Positions 7,274 to 14,156 are shown, numbered from the stretch's first letter. The stretch is DNA of 14,376 nucleotides from CAYRNC01 sp964425645 (GCA_964425645.1 CAYRNC010000040.1:1-14376); one strand, 5' to 3'. Notes: a model not told the origin generated them from the letters alone. Numbers and translations are program-made.

Positions 7274-7444
7274 ATGGCTTACGTTATTAATGATTCTTGC
7301 ATTGCTTGCGGTGCATGTGCTCCGGAGTGCCCCACAGAAGCAATTTCCGAGGGGGACCCCATCTATGTCATAGATCCTGACAAATGCATCGACTGCGGCG
7401 CCTGCGCCGACGTGTGTCCCGTGGATGCCCCGGTAGAATCATAA
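7274..7444 (+). CDS. 2[4Fe-4S] clostridial-type ferredoxin
   Basis: This is a 56-residue electron carrier with two [4Fe-4S] clusters, serving low-potential redox enzymes in the cytosol. Cys9, Cys12, Cys15 and Cys19 (CIACGACAPEC), then Cys38, Cys41, Cys44 and Cys48 (CIDCGACADVC) give the exact CxxCxxCxxxC spacing twice, with the typical PTEAI and PVDA turns after each. An AAGGAGG site sits 7-8 nt before the ATG. The gene stands alone between its own extended -10 promoter and a strong terminator, so it is probably a general, highly expressed ferredoxin. It is unusually rich in GC at the cluster codons compared with its neighbours, as expected from Cys, Gly and Ala codons. Confidence 0.98.
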   Translation: MAYVINDSCIACGACAPECPTEAISEGDPIYVIDPDKCIDCGACADVCPVDAPVES

Positions 7445-7459
7445 TACATAGGAAGTATG

Positions 7460-7490
7460 AATAACCGTTCCCTAAGAAACGGTTATTTTT
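7460..7490 (+). terminator. rho-independent terminator of the ferredoxin gene
   Basis: AATAACCGTT (7460-7469) pairs with AACGGTTATT (7478-7487) around an 8-nt loop, followed by a T-rich tail (TTTTT, C, TTTTT). It lies 15 nt after the ferredoxin stop. The same hairpin may help end the convergent rex transcript, although the minus strand has no T-tract after it. Confidence 0.9.
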
Positions 7491-7508
7491 CTTTTTGTCT
7501 TTATTATC

Positions 7509-8144
7509 CTATTGCTCCTTGCGACTGATATAGTACGCCAGCGTATTCAAACTGTCGCTTAAATGAACATTTTCCAATATGGTATCCCCGGAAATATCGA
7601 TGTCCATCGGTGCAAAATTCCAGATCCCTTTTACCTTTCCTTCACAGAGCCTATCAGCTACATTTTGAGCGCTAGTCTTAGTGGTGCAGATAATGCCGAT
7701 ATCCACATTATTTTCTTTCAAAAAATCATCCAGCTTTTCATAATCCTGAATCTCGATTCCATTTATACTTATCCCGATAAGTTTGGGGTTTACATCGAAC
7801 ATTCCGGCCACTACAAAACCTGCCTTATAGTAATTCGCATAATTAGCTATAGCCTGACCCAGATTACCGGATCCCACTATTATCATCCTGTATTCCCTGT
7901 CTAACCCGAGTATGGATCCGATCTGCGTATATAAGCTTTCTACATTGTACCCATATCCCTGCTGTCCGAATCCGCCAAAATTGTTGAGATCCTGTCGTAT
8001 TTGGGATGCGGTATATCCTATCAGTCCGCTTAGTTCGTTGGAGGAAATTCGCTCGACCCCCTTTTTTTTCAAATCATTCAGGGCTCTCCTGTACCGCGGC
8101 AGTCTCCTTATGACTGCATTGGAAATTCTGTTGCTACCTTTCAT
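7509..8144 (-). CDS. rex: redox-sensing transcriptional repressor Rex
   Basis: Rex is a dimeric repressor that leaves its operators when the NADH/NAD+ ratio rises; it controls fermentation and anaerobic energy genes. The 211-residue protein begins MKGSNRISNAVIRRLPRYRR. A winged-helix domain (about 10-75) contains SSNELSGLIGYTASQIRQDL and the FGGFGQQGYGY wing. A Rossmann NAD(H) domain carries GSGNLGQA at 91-98, and a C-terminal swapped helix ends near residue 208. The frame stays open up to 8231, but GGAG 9 nt before the ATG at 8144 and the normal family length favour this start. A good promoter precedes it, and Rex-box-like sequence lies in the divergent region, which suggests autoregulation. 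Confidence 0.97.
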   Translation of the reverse strand: MKGSNRISNAVIRRLPRYRRALNDLKKKGVERISSNELSGLIGYTASQIRQDLNNFGGFGQQGYGYNVESLYTQIGSILGLDREYRMIIVGSGNLGQAIANYANYYKAGFVVAGMFDVNPKLIGISINGIEIQDYEKLDDFLKENNVDIGIICTTKTSAQNVADRLCEGKVKGIWNFAPMDIDISGDTILENVHLSDSLNTLAYYISRKEQ

Positions 8145-8202
8145 TTTATTCAACTCCAAATTCAAATATATAATTAAATAGTTAAGTACCGTTACATTTG
8201 TT

Positions 8203-8231
8203 AGTATAGCATTTTTTGACTGGATATACAA
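8203..8231 (-). promoter_or_regulatory. rex promoter
   Basis: On the minus strand, TTGTAT (8231-8226), a 17-nt spacer and TATACT (8208-8203). The start would be near 8196, giving a leader of about 50 nt before the ATG at 8144. A GTTACATT element at 8186-8204 overlaps the -10 and start. Confidence 0.7.
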
Positions 8232-8245
8232 TTAAAAAAATGGTA

Positions 8246-8263
8246 CTGTTACATTATTAACAC
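8246..8263. promoter_or_regulatory. candidate Rex operator
   Basis: CTGTTAC-ATTA-TTAACAC resembles the clostridial Rex consensus TTGTTAA-N4-TTAACAA and keeps the inverted TGTTA/TAACA core. It lies 15 nt upstream of the rex -35 and 27 nt before the ABC-F start codon. A further TTAACA half-site occurs at 8269-8274. Confidence 0.45.
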
Positions 8264-8290
8264 ACTTTTTAACAGATCCGGAGATGAGAT

Positions 8291-10228
8291 ATGATTCTTT
8301 TATCAGCAGACAGAATAACTAAAAGCTATGGCGCAGATACAATATTTACCGATGTATCCTTCAACATCCATAAGGGAGACCGAATTGGAATAGTAGGTGG
8401 AAACGGAGCCGGTAAAACAACGCTCCTGTCTATACTTTACGGCAGCGAGATTTATGACAACGGAAAGCTTTACTTAAGAGAGGGCGTCAGCCTTGGTCTT
8501 TTAAAACAAAAGGATAACTTTATATCCGAAAAAACGATACACGAGGAAATGCTGTCGATTTTTGCTGAAATCATCGAAATGGAAAATGAGCTGGCTTCTC
8601 TGTCACAGCAAATTGCCGCAACCGCGGCCAAGGATGAAAGCCTGCTTAAAAAACTATTACATCGATATGACTGTTTATCGGAAAGTTTCGCAAAAAAAGA
8701 CGGATATGGCTACCAAAGCGAGATTAATGGTATCCTTTCTTCAATGGCATTTCCAAAGGAGACTTACACCAAAAAAATCGAAGAACTGTCGGGAGGTGAA
8801 AAAACCAGGCTATCATTAGCATCTTTGCTCCTTCGCAAACCCGATATTCTTCTTTTGGACGAGCCTACAAACCACCTTGACATAGGAACGCGCAAATGGT
8901 TGGAAGAATACCTTAAAACATACGGTGGCACCATAATTTTGGTTTCCCATGACCGCTATTTTCTAAACTTGACTGCAGAGCGAATACTCGAAATAGAAGA
9001 TCATAAATTGACAACTTATGAAGGCAACTACAATGCTTATATAGAGGAAAAGCAAAGGAATCGGGAAACGGCGGAAAGAAAATACCTTCACGAAAAACAG
9101 GAAATCGACAGGCAGGAGGAGATTATCCGCAGACTTAAACAGCACGGCACGGAAAAGCTGGCAAAGCGGGCGCGTTCGCGGGAAAGGCAGCTTTCAAATA
9201 CAAAGAGAGCACAAAAACCCCTAAGCGAAAATGCAAAAATAAAAATCAGATTCAGGCAAAAGTTTCGCAGTGGCTTCGATGTGCTGACTTTAAGGGATCT
9301 TTCAAAGAGCTTCAATGAAAAAAGAAAATCAAAATTTCTTTTTGAAAACATCTCCTTTGAAATTAAAAGAGGTGAGCGAATTTGCATGGTAGGGCAAAAC
9401 GGTATAGGCAAAACCACCCTGCTCAGAATTATAACAGGTCTGGTAACCCCTGATTCAGGGCATATGCAATTAGGACACAATGTTCTTTTGGGATATTACG
9501 ACCAGGAACAAAACCTTTTATCCCCTGAAAATACCGTTTTGGAGGAGCTGCATACAGCCTACAGGCTTTATTCTGAACCGGAGCTTCGGACTTTACTGGG
9601 GCGTTTTCTTTTTAAGGATGACGATGTATTTAAAAAAGTCATCGAGCTATCGGGAGGTGAAAAAGCAAGGCTATCGTTGTTGAAACTGATGTTGACAGGA
9701 TCTAATTTTTTGATTATGGATGAACCGACAAATCACCTAGATCTCTTATCCAAGGAGGCCTTTGAAGATGCTCTTTTGACCTTTCCCGGTACGTTGCTTT
9801 TGGTCTCCCACGACAGATATTTATTAAATAAAATCCCGACCCGGATTTTAGAGTTAAGCGAATACGGTATAGAAAACTTNNNNNNNNNNNNNNNNNNNNN
9901 NNNNNNNNNNNNNNNNNNNNNNNNNNNNNNNNNAAGGGAGGATGGACCCACCAATCCTAAAGATAATGCTGCCTTAATGAAGAAAAAAGAACGGAAAAGC
10001 AATAAGGAAAGGGAAGCAAAAAGGCGCAGGCGAGAAAAGGAAATAAAAGCAGAGGAGGCCCTTATTGCCAAAATTGAGGAAGAAATTCGAACAATTGAAG
10101 CCAAAATAAGCCTAGAGGAAGTCGCCTCCGATTATCAAACCTTGTTGGCCCATTCAAAAGAATTGGATGTCGCCAAGAAATCCCTTGAGACGGCATTGCA
10201 CAAATGGACAGATCTGCACGAGGAATAA
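8291..10228 (+). CDS. ABC-F family ATPase (YdiF-like)
   Basis: ABC-F proteins have two fused ABC domains and no membrane part; they act at the ribosomal E-site region in translation or, in some subtypes, antibiotic resistance. Domain 1 has GGNGAGKTT (36-44), LSGGE (166-170), LLLDEPTNHLD (187-197) and SHDR (219-222). A charged linker at about 230-325 corresponds to the P-site tRNA interaction motif. Domain 2 has GQNGIGKTT (368-376), LSGGE (453-457), MDEPTNHLD (476-484) and SHDR (506-509). A highly charged C-terminal coiled coil, about residues 549-645, matches the length and layout of YdiF-type members. A GGAG site precedes the ATG by 7 nt. Fifty-four Ns interrupt the gene at codons around 530-548 but keep the frame. 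Subtype and any resistance role cannot be judged from sequence alone. No clear promoter was identified. Confidence 0.95.
   Translation: MILLSADRITKSYGADTIFTDVSFNIHKGDRIGIVGGNGAGKTTLLSILYGSEIYDNGKLYLREGVSLGLLKQKDNFISEKTIHEEMLSIFAEIIEMENELASLSQQIAATAAKDESLLKKLLHRYDCLSESFAKKDGYGYQSEINGILSSMAFPKETYTKKIEELSGGEKTRLSLASLLLRKPDILLLDEPTNHLDIGTRKWLEEYLKTYGGTIILVSHDRYFLNLTAERILEIEDHKLTTYEGNYNAYIEEKQRNRETAERKYLHEKQEIDRQEEIIRRLKQHGTEKLAKRARSRERQLSNTKRAQKPLSENAKIKIRFRQKFRSGFDVLTLRDLSKSFNEKRKSKFLFENISFEIKRGERICMVGQNGIGKTTLLRIITGLVTPDSGHMQLGHNVLLGYYDQEQNLLSPENTVLEELHTAYRLYSEPELRTLLGRFLFKDDDVFKKVIELSGGEKARLSLLKLMLTGSNFLIMDEPTNHLDLLSKEAFEDALLTFPGTLLLVSHDRYLLNKIPTRILELSEYGIENXXXXXXXXXXXXXXXXXXXREDGPTNPKDNAALMKKKERKSNKEREAKRRRREKEIKAEEALIAKIEEEIRTIEAKISLEEVASDYQTLLAHSKELDVAKKSLETALHKWTDLHEE
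9880..9933. other. assembly gap of 54 N in the ABC-F gene
   Basis: The run is a multiple of three, and both sides stay in one frame. It falls between the second ABC domain and the C-terminal coiled coil, where family members usually have a short GNYxxYLE-like stretch, so its length is plausible. Confidence 0.99.
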
Positions 10229-10249
10229 AAGATTTAAAGAAATAAGGTG

Positions 10250-10278
10250 TTGCAGTATTCAGAGCTGTAACTTATAAT
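10250..10278 (+). promoter_or_regulatory. acpP promoter
   Basis: TTGCAG (10250-10255), a 17-nt spacer and a perfect TATAAT (10273-10278). The start would be near 10285. A 7-bp inverted repeat, GTTGCAG (10249-10255) with CTGTAAC (10265-10271), spans the -35 and spacer and could be an operator or a weak end for the ABC-F transcript. Confidence 0.7.
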
Positions 10279-10331
10279 AGGTTTGACAAAAAAGCCGTAA
10301 TCTTAAGGATCGCAATTATTGGAGGTAAGCT

Positions 10332-10562
10332 ATGATATTTGAAAAGATAAAGGAAATTATCATTGAGCAGTTAGGTGTCGATGAGGATACAATAACAATG
10401 AATACGCACCTGATGAAGGATTTAGAAGCTGATTCCCTGGATGCTGTAGAGATCATCATGGCTATCGAGGATGAATTTGACATTGAGGTCCCCGATGAGG
10501 ACGCAGAAAAGTTCCAGACTATAGGCGACATTGTCCGATATGTAGAAGACAATATGAACTAA
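10332..10562 (+). CDS. acpP: acyl carrier protein
   Basis: ACP carries growing acyl chains on a phosphopantetheine arm during type II fatty-acid synthesis. The 76-residue acidic protein shows the four-helix pattern and the modification site in LEADSLDAVEI, with Ser35 as the attachment residue. DEFDIEVPDEDAEKFQTIGDIVRYV is the usual helix III-IV region, interrupted nowhere. GGAGG lies 6 nt before the ATG. Unlike the common fabD-fabG-acpP-fabF arrangement, no fab gene is adjacent; the gene has its own promoter after the ABC-F gene. It converges on tsaD with only 6 nt between the two stop codons, and its probable terminator lies inside the antisense tsaD sequence. Confidence 0.97.
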   Translation: MIFEKIKEIIIEQLGVDEDTITMNTHLMKDLEADSLDAVEIIMAIEDEFDIEVPDEDAEKFQTIGDIVRYVEDNMN

Positions 10563-10568
10563 TATTCT

Positions 10569-11600
10569 CTAGATCAATTCCAATGCCGGGTAAGCGTCCA
10601 TATAAAGATCATCGCTATGCCCGGCTTTGTATTTATAATAGGCGGCGCAGCCTATCATGGCGGCGTTATCCGTACACATGTGTAAAGACGGATAAAACAG
10701 AGAGACACCCTCTTTACGGCATCTTTCGACTAAAGCCTTACGAAGCAGGCTGTTGGCAGATACACCTCCTGCAAGCACCAGCTTGTCCATTCCTGTTCTA
10801 GCTACTGCCATAATAGATTTATCTGCAAGAACATCAACGACCGCCTGCTGAAAAGCTGCGGCAACATCTGAAACGGAGACAGGCTCTCCTCTTTGCTTTT
10901 TTGTATTCACATAGTTTAACACCCCGGTTTTTAAACCGCTGAAACTGAAATCCAAACTGTTCTTCTCAAGCATAATCCTTTTAAATTCAACGCTGTTCGG
11001 ATCCCCCGACCTTGCCGACTTCTCGATCATCGGACCGCCCGGATAGCCCAATCCCAGGACCCTGGCCACTTTATCAAAGGCTTCTCCCGCCGCATCATCC
11101 CTTGTCCTCCCTAGANNNNNNNNNNGAACTTGATAGATACCATAATCCTTTACATGTACCAAATGGGTATGGCCGCCGGATACTACAAGGGAAAGAAAAG
11201 GCGGAGCGAGCTTTTTATGATCGATATAGTTAGCCGAAATATGACCCTCAAGATGATGAACACCTACAAGCGGCTTACCTGCAGAAAAAGCGACTGCCTT
11301 CGCCGTTGCAACCCCTATCAACAATGCTCCCACAAGACCGGGACCATGGGTTACTCCTACGATATCAACATCTTCCAGTGTGATATCCGCCTCTTCCATA
11401 ACCTTTTTATAGATTTGGCTTATGTTGGCAAGATGATGCCTGGATGCTATTTCAGGCACAACACCGCCAAATACTTCGTGAATCTCGACTTGGGAGGATA
11501 TCTCGTTTGCAAGCACCTCTCTTCCATTTTTGACAAGCGCTATCGAAGTTTCATCACAGCTGGTTTCAAATGCCAAGCATATCAATTTGTCATCCCCCAT
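10569..11600 (-). CDS. tsaD: tRNA N6-threonylcarbamoyltransferase subunit TsaD
   Basis: TsaD transfers the threonylcarbamoyl group to adenosine 37 of ANN-decoding tRNAs, working with TsaB and TsaE; it is normally essential. The protein begins LICLAFETSCDETSIALV, has the metal-binding HHLEGH (His116 and His120), SGGHTHL at 141-147, DDAAGEAFDKVAR, LAGGVSANSLLR, and the third metal residue in CTDNAAMIG near the C-terminus. The ATG follows GGAGG by 5 nt and lies 12 nt after the stop of the 74-residue ORF, so translation is probably coupled. Ten Ns (11116-11125) fall in the conserved YQV-LGRTRDDA region, where the family has no extra residues. The real protein is therefore probably about 339 residues rather than 343. 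Confidence 0.97.
   Translation of the reverse strand: MGDDKLICLAFETSCDETSIALVKNGREVLANEISSQVEIHEVFGGVVPEIASRHHLANISQIYKKVMEEADITLEDVDIVGVTHGPGLVGALLIGVATAKAVAFSAGKPLVGVHHLEGHISANYIDHKKLAPPFLSLVVSGGHTHLVHVKDYGIYQVXXXXLGRTRDDAAGEAFDKVARVLGLGYPGGPMIEKSARSGDPNSVEFKRIMLEKNSLDFSFSGLKTGVLNYVNTKKQRGEPVSVSDVAAAFQQAVVDVLADKSIMAVARTGMDKLVLAGGVSANSLLRKALVERCRKEGVSLFYPSLHMCTDNAAMIGCAAYYKYKAGHSDDLYMDAYPALELI
10585..10634 (+). terminator. probable acpP terminator inside antisense tsaD
   Basis: GCCGGG (10585-10590) pairs with CCCGGC (10620-10625). An inner AGCG (10593-10596) pairs with CGCT (10613-10616) around a 16-nt loop, and TTTGTATTT follows directly. It begins 22 nt after the acpP stop. The position within tsaD coding sequence and the long loop lower the confidence. 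Confidence 0.5.
11116..11125. other. scaffold gap of 10 N in tsaD
   Basis: Ten Ns lie between codons for YQV and LGRTRDDA. On the minus strand the left side ends in GTTC and the right side begins TCTAGGG. Merging the shared TC gives GTT CTA GGG (V-L-G), exactly what the family has. The run is thus probably a placeholder between overlapping contig ends, not missing sequence. Confidence 0.8.
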
Positions 11601-11612
11601 ATAAACCTCCGG

Positions 11613-11837
11613 TCACGGTTTCTCATTCATCAACGTCTGACGTGGTATCACGGTATCCATTCTCACCGCGCAACGACTGTCTGCCGTCAAATGTCTGCAG
11701 TTTTCACATGACTGATAATCAGTCATATTAAAGGAATTCACATCCCGCCTTCTTTCAAAACGGCTGCAACTTGAGGCAGCGGTCAGCATTTCATCGCCTG
11801 CATAAAAATCTCTGTCATCATAATAGCGTTTGCCCAT
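11613..11837 (-). CDS. 74-residue cysteine-containing protein of unknown function
   Basis: I do not recognise this protein. It is a small soluble polypeptide with acidic and aromatic residues at the start (RYYDDRDFY), a basic patch RFERRR (26-31), and four cysteines at 24, 44, 47 and 56. CENC followed by Cys56 could form a small zinc or iron site (CxxC-N8-C plus Cys24), but this is inference. A near-perfect AAGGAGG lies 7 nt before the ATG, and the gene sits between rimI (46 nt upstream) and tsaD (12 nt downstream) on the same strand. Both points argue that it is translated. No signal peptide or membrane segment is visible. Its place suggests a link to t6A synthesis or simply co-expression. 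Confidence 0.75.
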   Translation of the reverse strand: MGKRYYDDRDFYAGDEMLTAASSCSRFERRRDVNSFNMTDYQSCENCRHLTADSRCAVRMDTVIPRQTLMNEKP

Positions 11838-11860
11838 CTGTTTCCTCCTTTATACCACTG

Positions 11861-11882
11861 ACTGAATGTTAGTTTATTCAGT
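11861..11882 (-). repeat. small hairpin between rimI and the 74-residue gene
   Basis: ACTGAAT and ATTCAGT (7 bp each) flank an 8-nt loop directly after the rimI stop. No T-tract follows on the minus strand, so it is not a classical terminator. It could slow or process the operon mRNA ahead of orf74-tsaD. Confidence 0.4.
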
Positions 11883-11883
11883 A

Positions 11884-12363
11884 TTAGTATTTCAGAGATG
11901 AAACATTTCTATTCGACACTCCAAGATGCCACATGATTAAAGCATCCTCGCCGTTATCATCATAATATCCGGGTCTTACGCCCATGAGCGAAAACCCCAT
12001 TCGCAGGTACAGACCGATAGCGGGGCTGTTTGACCTTCTTACCTCTAATGTAAATTTGTCAATACCCTGTTTTGATGTTTGCTTCATCAGTTGGAAAAGC
12101 AGCTTTTTGCCCAGTCCCTTCCTCCTGAAATCCGGATGAACGGCTATATTGGTGATATGCCCTTCTTCCAATATCCTCCAGAGCCCCGCATAGCCTATTA
12201 TAAAGCCGTTTAAATCAGCCACAATATAGACCGCAAATTCATTTTCGATAATTTCCTGCAGAAAGGTCTGCTCGCTCCAAGGCAAAGTGAAGCATATCCT
12301 GTCTAAACGAGTTACAGAGGCGATATCCTTTTCCTCGGCACACCTGATAACCGTCTCCCTCAT
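11884..12363 (-). CDS. rimI: ribosomal protein S18-alanine N-acetyltransferase RimI
   Basis: RimI is a GNAT enzyme that acetylates the N-terminal alanine of ribosomal protein S18 using acetyl-CoA. The 159-residue protein shows GHITNIAVHPDFRRKGLG (acetyl-CoA pyrophosphate loop RRKGLG at 80-85), LEVRRSNSPAIGLYLRMGF at about 106-124, and the RimI-type closing segment RPGYYDDNGEDALIM. The tail after residue 147 is slightly longer than usual. Its ATG overlaps the tsaB stop as ATGA, so translation is coupled. The tsaE-tsaB-rimI-tsaD order is common in Firmicutes, which supports RimI over another GNAT. Confidence 0.95.
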   Translation of the reverse strand: MRETVIRCAEEKDIASVTRLDRICFTLPWSEQTFLQEIIENEFAVYIVADLNGFIIGYAGLWRILEEGHITNIAVHPDFRRKGLGKKLLFQLMKQTSKQGIDKFTLEVRRSNSPAIGLYLRMGFSLMGVRPGYYDDNGEDALIMWHLGVSNRNVSSLKY

Positions 12364-13082
12364 CCTTTCGCCTTTCTTTCTTCCAGCTTCCTTTGAGCTT
12401 CAGGTTTTCTAAGATATACGGGTTTTACATCCATGCAGGACTGCACCTTCCCCTGTGCCAAAAGCGTTGCTGAAAGTCTGGCTATCGATGATGCCTTTTG
12501 ATAGCGGTTGTTTACATCAGCAAAAAGAAATAAATTCTTTGCGTTTTGCGCATCGATTTCATCCTTGTAGCGATCAACCCCGTCGCCAAACAGCATAGAC
12601 TTCCCCATTTTCATTTTATTATAACTTTTTATCTTATCCAGGTAATCGCGTATATCATACGCGCCATCGGGAAAAAGCCGATGCACTGTATCTTCGTCTT
12701 TGTAGTAGGCGCCGCCATACACCTGATCCCTCCTGGCGTCAAAAATAGGACAGTAAATTCCATCGAAATCAGGTGCGTTAAAAGTAAAGGCCATAAGGGT
12801 AGGGACAGGTATGACGGGAAGATTTTTTACCTGAGCCAAAGCTTTTGCCGTAGCCATTCCTATGCGGATTCCGGTAAAGGATCCGGGGCCTTCGGATACG
12901 GCAACATGAGTCACATCGTCTATCGTCAATCCACATGTCTTAAGCAGATCCCTTATCATTGGAACAAGATATTGGAGATGCGAAAACCTCTGATCCCCAA
13001 TTATCTCCTTAACATGTCCCCTTTCATCCATTAAAGCCGCAGATGCAAAGAGTCCTGTAGTTTCTATAGCTAATACCCTCAT
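12360..13082 (-). CDS. tsaB: t6A synthesis protein TsaB
   Basis: TsaB is the inactive ASKHA-fold partner that dimerises with TsaD and is needed for threonylcarbamoyl-adenosine formation in bacteria. The 240-residue protein opens MRVLAIETTGLFASAAL, contains the family mark EGPGSFTGIRIG (64-75), and later DARRDQVYGGAYY (about 114-126) and PVYLRKPEAQ near the end. No metal-binding HxxxH is present, as expected for TsaB and in contrast to TsaD. It overlaps tsaE at its start and rimI at its end, each by ATGA. Confidence 0.96.
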   Translation of the reverse strand: MRVLAIETTGLFASAALMDERGHVKEIIGDQRFSHLQYLVPMIRDLLKTCGLTIDDVTHVAVSEGPGSFTGIRIGMATAKALAQVKNLPVIPVPTLMAFTFNAPDFDGIYCPIFDARRDQVYGGAYYKDEDTVHRLFPDGAYDIRDYLDKIKSYNKMKMGKSMLFGDGVDRYKDEIDAQNAKNLFLFADVNNRYQKASSIARLSATLLAQGKVQSCMDVKPVYLRKPEAQRKLEERKAKG

Positions 13083-13513
13083 AAATTATCCACCGTATAT
13101 ATTCGCCTATCCTGCCCGTTCGCATATTCCATATGTATATGGAGCACATGCTCAGGTAAAGAGCCCCATATCCTGTCAGCCCATTCGATTACGCAAACTC
13201 CATCCATATAAAAGTAATCGGAAAACCCCAATTCATATATCTCATCTTCACTCTCAATGCGATACATATCAAAATGATAAAGAGGTAATCTGCCCCCCGT
13301 ATACTGTTGCATTAAAATGAAGGTGGGACTGCTTATGATCGCTTCAATTCCGAGCCCTTTTGCTATAGCCTTGGTCAGCGTGGTTTTTCCTACGCCCAGA
13401 TCACCTGTGAGCGCAATCACCGTTTTCGGTTGCAGCCCTTGTGCCAGCTTCAGACCAAAAGATTCCGTTTCTTTTTCGCCATCTATAATTATTTTGCTTT
13501 CCTTATTACTCAT
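13079..13513 (-). CDS. tsaE: t6A synthesis ATPase TsaE
   Basis: TsaE is a small P-loop ATPase that binds the TsaB-TsaD complex and resets it between catalytic cycles. The 144-residue protein has Walker A GDLGVGKTT (37-45), SPTF (62-65), HFDMYR (80-85) and VIEWADR (108-114), all characteristic. Its ATG overlaps the ribU stop as ATGA, an unusual coupling of a tRNA-modification gene to a vitamin transporter gene. Confidence 0.97.
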   Translation of the reverse strand: MSNKESKIIIDGEKETESFGLKLAQGLQPKTVIALTGDLGVGKTTLTKAIAKGLGIEAIISSPTFILMQQYTGGRLPLYHFDMYRIESEDEIYELGFSDYFYMDGVCVIEWADRIWGSLPEHVLHIHMEYANGQDRRIYTVDNL

Positions 13514-14046
13514 CTATGCAAAAACCTGGCTATAGGCTTGTAAATTAAAAATGTAATTACGGAGTTAATTGCCGCTTTCAGTAGGTTAAACGGCAGAAAG
13601 ATAGGTAAAACCATTGCTATTATGGCCTGAACCGGGACACCGATATAAAGTGGTGTAACGATCAGATTCCATCCTACCATAATTACGGTCATAATCAAAG
13701 ATCCGACTGCCAAAGCTAAAACAGCTGTCTTTTTTGTCTTGTGTCTTTTATAAATTAATCCTGCAACTAGTACGAAAGAACCGGTAGCCATCATGTGCAT
13801 AAAGAAACCTATGATCCCATCCCCGGCCAAAGGAAAAGCCTGTATGAAGCTGACTACAAAAGTTATGGACAACCCTGCCAGAGGACCAAATGCAAATGTG
13901 CTTATTAATATGGGTATATCTGCAGGATCATAGACTAACTGGGGGAAAAGTGGATAGGGTATCCTGATCAGCAGCATAAGAGCAAGGGAAATTGCGGCAA
14001 GCATAGCCATTTTGGCGAGCCTGGCGGTTTTTTCAGTACGATTCAT
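13510..14046 (-). CDS. ribU: ECF transporter S component for riboflavin, RibU
   Basis: RibU is the substrate-binding membrane subunit of an energy-coupling factor transporter and brings riboflavin into the cell with a shared EcfA/EcfA'/EcfT module, which is not in this window. The 178-residue protein has about six membrane segments, YDPADIPILI near residue 40, GDGIIGFFMHMMATGS in the middle and FNLLKAAINSVITFLIYKP at the end, as in RibU proteins. The FMN riboswitch directly upstream confirms the substrate. The ATG at 14046 has GGAGG at 9 nt; an in-frame TTG at 14052 is too close to that site and is rejected. The gene heads the operon and its stop overlaps tsaE. Confidence 0.95.
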   Translation of the reverse strand: MNRTEKTARLAKMAMLAAISLALMLLIRIPYPLFPQLVYDPADIPILISTFAFGPLAGLSITFVVSFIQAFPLAGDGIIGFFMHMMATGSFVLVAGLIYKRHKTKKTAVLALAVGSLIMTVIMVGWNLIVTPLYIGVPVQAIIAMVLPIFLPFNLLKAAINSVITFLIYKPIARFLHR

Positions 14047-14105
14047 TTTCAAATTCCTCCTTATTTCGGCATATATGCCATAGTCACTTTTAGGAATCTG
14101 TCAGG

Positions 14106-14135
14106 AAAAAGCAAACCCCGGGAATTATCCCAGGG
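14106..14135 (-). terminator. riboswitch expression-platform terminator
   Basis: On the minus strand, CCCTGGGA and TCCCGGGG form an 8-bp stem with a 4-nt loop (14135-14116), followed by TTTGCTTTTT. One pair is G-U in this orientation and would be a mismatch in the other. It lies between the FMN aptamer and ribU, as expected for transcription termination when FMN is bound. Confidence 0.85.
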
Positions 14136-14156
14136 CAACAAACGCATCATAAATTG

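Noticed and set aside
8216..8245. Promoter of the ABC-F gene using TTGACT at 8216-8221
   Set aside because: No acceptable -10 occurs at 16-19 nt spacing.
11130..11711. 193-codon plus-strand frame opposite tsaD and orf74
   Set aside because: It crosses two well-supported minus-strand genes and has no start signal or family resemblance.
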